A program made the position numbers and the translations under genes. A model generated the notes under the pieces. That model made no database searches, had not been told where the DNA came from, and saw only the letters and a program-made list of their open reading frames with translations. A stretch of DNA of 64,000 bases from Bifidobacterium moukalabense DSM 27321 (GTDB lineage Bacteria; Actinomycetota; Actinomycetes; Actinomycetales; Bifidobacteriaceae), in assembly GCF_000522505.1 (NCBI RefSeq), contig NZ_AZMV01000001.1, forward strand, positions 310,001 to 374,000, read 5' to 3'. The stretch's first letter is position 1. Each line of letters starts with the position of its first letter. Below are positions 61,857 to 64,000 of this stretch, in pieces.

Positions 61857-62948
61857 ATGGCCGCAGATAAGACGAGCCGGGTGCAAAGCATCGACGTGCT
61901 GCGCACGCTGGCCGTGCTATGCGTACTGAGCATCCACTCACTGCGCGCCGCCGTTGCGCAGGTCAACGGCCAAGACCTGGCCGGTCTCACCGGCAACCAG
62001 ATCGCCGCCTCCTGCGCCATCGGCCTATCCACGTTGGGCGTACCACTGTTCCTGATGATCAGCGGCTATCTGCTATTGGACCGCGACTACACGAAGGAAC
62101 GGACCCTCGCCTTCTTCAAACGCAATCTGCTGCCACTGGTCGTCTCATACGAGATATTCAATCTTGCGCTCGCAGTGGTGCAGCACATCGGTGCGGGCGG
62201 CGTGACCCTCGCCGACTACGTGAAATCGGCGCTGTTCATGGGCCCCGCGCCAATGGGCCATCTGTGGTACATGCAGGCCATCGTGGGCGCGTACCTGCTG
62301 GTACCGCTGCTGGCATTGCTGCTGCACGTCATTAGGGAGCGTGGCCTGGAACCGTATGCATATGCGGTACTGGCCTGTTTGTTCGTGTTCTACTCGGTGC
62401 TGCCGAGCGTGAATCAGATCATGGCATTGCAGGGGAATGCGTTCCGGGTCGTCAGCGCTTTGGACATGTTCGGCATTACGGAACCGCGATTCCTGTTCTA
62501 TATGGTGTTCGGCTACATGGTGCGCAGAGGATTCGGCATGCGAACCGCACCGGTTGCGGTGTATGCGGGTATGGTGGTGGCGCTCGCGTTGTTGTGCGTT
62601 TCGGCCGTGTGGTCGAATCTGCATGCCGATGGTTTCCAGTCCAGTCTGGCGTTCACTCCGGTGGTGCTGGGCGGGTGCATGCTGTTCCTTGCCGTGGTGC
62701 GGGCGTTGCATGGCAGGTGGATTCCGAACGCCCTGTACCGGCCTGTGCGCAGCGTGGCCATATGTTCATATGGCATTTATGTGTTGCACTACCCCATAGT
62801 GTTGTTCATGAAGTATGCGTCGCTGCCCGTGCACGGCTGGGCGTTGTATGCGTGCATCATGGCCGCCGCGTTCATCGTCTCGTATGCGGGGGTGTGGCTG
62901 GTGTCCCGTTGCCCCCTTGCCGCCAAATGGCTCTTCCTGATGAAGTGA
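61857..62948 (+). CDS. Acyltransferase family 3 membrane protein (second copy)
   Basis: A 363-residue OafA-type acyltransferase with about ten membrane segments. The N-terminal VQSIDVLRTLAVLCVLSIHS carries the Asp and Arg of the family and the His used in acyl transfer. LFLMISGYLLLDRDY and GHLWYMQAIVGAYLLVPLLA follow. GAAGGAG lies six bases before the ATG, unlike the leaderless neighbours. Only distantly similar to the protein at 43503, so the two probably modify different positions or polymers. Confidence 0.88.
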   Translation: MAADKTSRVQSIDVLRTLAVLCVLSIHSLRAAVAQVNGQDLAGLTGNQIAASCAIGLSTLGVPLFLMISGYLLLDRDYTKERTLAFFKRNLLPLVVSYEIFNLALAVVQHIGAGGVTLADYVKSALFMGPAPMGHLWYMQAIVGAYLLVPLLALLLHVIRERGLEPYAYAVLACLFVFYSVLPSVNQIMALQGNAFRVVSALDMFGITEPRFLFYMVFGYMVRRGFGMRTAPVAVYAGMVVALALLCVSAVWSNLHADGFQSSLAFTPVVLGGCMLFLAVVRALHGRWIPNALYRPVRSVAICSYGIYVLHYPIVLFMKYASLPVHGWALYACIMAAAFIVSYAGVWLVSRCPLAAKWLFLMK

Positions 62949-63055
62949 TCTTCTTGAACGCGGCAGGAGCGATTGCCGGCATTAGGACAAGGGTGAGGCT
63001 TGCGGTACTATAAGGCAGTTGAAGAGATGCATGTACCCATAGGGTCAACGTTCCC

Positions 63056-63088
63056 ACCCTTCTGACCCGTAAAGAGTCAGTAGGGGGT
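63056..63088 (+). promoter_or_regulatory. 5'-UTR hairpin before the priming glycosyltransferase
   Basis: ACCCT-t-CTGAC pairs with GTCAG-t-AGGG just upstream of the ribosome site AGAGGAGAAG. A second small palindrome, ACCCATAGGGT, lies at 63035-63045. TACTAT (63006-63011) could be the -10. A control role for this leader is speculative. Confidence 0.3.
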
Positions 63089-63112
63089 AACGGGAGAGCC
63101 AGAGGAGAAGTA

Positions 63113-64000
63113 ATGCCAGCCAGCCAATTCGGAGGCTCCGGGAACCGGGTCCGACGACAGGTCACCAGTACCATGGCAACAGGGCCCATTCCGACCTTCT
63201 TTGATGGTACTTACCATCCGGAGGCCGCGGCCGGCAACAGAAAACCGAAATTCCAGCTACACCCCGCCCCGACTTGGCGTTATCTGTACAATTCCGCGCT
63301 ATTGGTACTTGATGCCGTGATGATGCTCATTGCCTGCGGCCTCGTGTTCCTCGTCAATAGGAATGTGCTCCATAAGGTGCAGCAGGAGATTGCCGGAGGT
63401 GTTCCGCGAACCTTGGTGGTGCTGTGCGTGGTGTGGCTGCTGAGCTTGGCCGTGTGCCAGGGCTATGCCCGCCATGTTATGGGCGAGGGTTATGCACTGT
63501 ATGCGAAGGTGCTGAGTGCCGGGGTGCTTGACTTTTTCGCCATGTGTTCGCTGTCGTACCTGTTCGATGCCCAATACCCGCGTTGGCTGGTTGGCCCTGC
63601 CGCCTTCATTGCTGGCATGCTTACCATGGTCGAGCGCTGGCTGATGCGTCGATTGCTGCATGCGAACCGTCGTAAAGGCGAATTCAACTACCCGACGGTA
63701 ATCATCGGATCTCCGCAGGGCATTCGGGATACCATCAACAAGCTCACCTCCGAGATGGGTGTGGCCGTCGGCTATATGCCGATTGCGGTGTGCCCGGTGG
63801 AGGAGGTGCGCGAGGAATCCGATCCGGATTCTCCCCAATACCTGATTTCGGTGCCGTTCGAACCGCAGAATGAGAGCGAAAAGAAGCTACGCGTGCTGGC
63901 GTTGAACTCCCACCTGCCACAGACGGCCCGCAATCTTGGCGCCCGTACCGTGTTCATCGCCGACGTGCTCACCCGTGATTCCGAAACCTTGCGTACGCTT
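63113..64000 (+). CDS. Polyprenyl-phosphate priming glycosyltransferase, N-terminal part (runs off window)
   Basis: First 296 codons of a large membrane protein with an AGGAG site seven bases before the ATG. About 70 residues precede four to five membrane segments (SALLVLDAVMMLIACGLVFL; TLVVLCVVWLLSLAVCQGYA; FIAGMLTMVERWLMRRLL). A Rossmann-like domain begins at about 200 (YPTVIIGSPQGIRDTINKLT; ARTVFIADVL). This is the N-terminal architecture of WbaP/CpsD-type enzymes that put the first sugar-phosphate on undecaprenyl phosphate. The catalytic C-terminal domain lies beyond the window. It probably opens an exopolysaccharide cluster to the right. Confidence 0.85.
   Translation, partial: MPASQFGGSGNRVRRQVTSTMATGPIPTFFDGTYHPEAAAGNRKPKFQLHPAPTWRYLYNSALLVLDAVMMLIACGLVFLVNRNVLHKVQQEIAGGVPRTLVVLCVVWLLSLAVCQGYARHVMGEGYALYAKVLSAGVLDFFAMCSLSYLFDAQYPRWLVGPAAFIAGMLTMVERWLMRRLLHANRRKGEFNYPTVIIGSPQGIRDTINKLTSEMGVAVGYMPIAVCPVEEVREESDPDSPQYLISVPFEPQNESEKKLRVLALNSHLPQTARNLGARTVFIADVLTRDSETLRTL

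Overview
The window is about 60% G+C actinobacterial DNA and reads as a Bifidobacterium chromosome. The evidence is the L-lactate dehydrogenase / HflX / rRNA methyltransferase / HrpA / GlnA neighbourhood, ATGA-overlapping operons, TATAAT-led starts with no Shine-Dalgarno, and a cell-wall polysaccharide locus with galactofuranosyltransferase-like enzymes. I did not assign a species. No rRNA, tRNA, insertion sequence, prophage or CRISPR array was seen.

Layout. (1) 1-9.5 kb, housekeeping: 5' part of ldh behind two CRP/LacI-like palindromes, hflX, a small class I methyltransferase overlapping hrpA, an MFS transporter, and a membrane-anchored lysozyme-fold-like protein. (2) 9.6-23 kb: glnA, then a minus-strand cluster that looks like a compact type VII (ESX-like) secretion system. 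It has a mycosin-like protease, three secreted or WXG/PPE-like proteins (one with EF-hand/dockerin-like repeats), a coiled-coil protein, an 11-TM EccD-like protein, an RDD-FHA protein and a triple-ATPase EccC. EccB, EccE and a short WXG100 pair are not present. (3) 23-23.6 kb: AT-rich gene-poor gap. (4) 23.6-30 kb: a ROK regulator with a single-domain sugar ABC ATPase, divergent from a ChvE/GguAB-type monosaccharide ABC transporter, with a clear inverted-repeat operator over its promoter. (5) 30-34.5 kb: small hypotheticals, one gene broken at poly-A tracts, an LAxTG-anchored coiled-coil protein, and a SASA-family esterase lipoprotein.

(6) 34.7-64 kb: a large cell-envelope region. Five secreted proteins share the same aromatic/Gly cell-wall-binding repeats. 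They carry GH25 lysozyme, CHAP/NlpC-like, SGNH esterase, tandem GH53 galactanase, or repeats only. Interleaved are a GtrB-like GT2, a GT-C membrane enzyme, two acyltransferase-3 proteins, two GlfT2-like enzymes, two other GT2 enzymes, a LicD phosphotransferase, an IspD/TarI-like cytidylyltransferase, an extended SDR, a TagGH/Wzm-Wzt-like ABC exporter with a substrate-recognition domain, a DUF2142-like membrane protein and, at the right edge, a polyprenyl-phosphate priming glycosyltransferase. A coherent reading (inference) is synthesis and export of a galactofuranose-containing, CDP-alditol- or phospho-decorated wall polysaccharide, with repeat-bearing hydrolases that may dock on it. Several of these genes appear to be transcribed as leaderless mRNAs.
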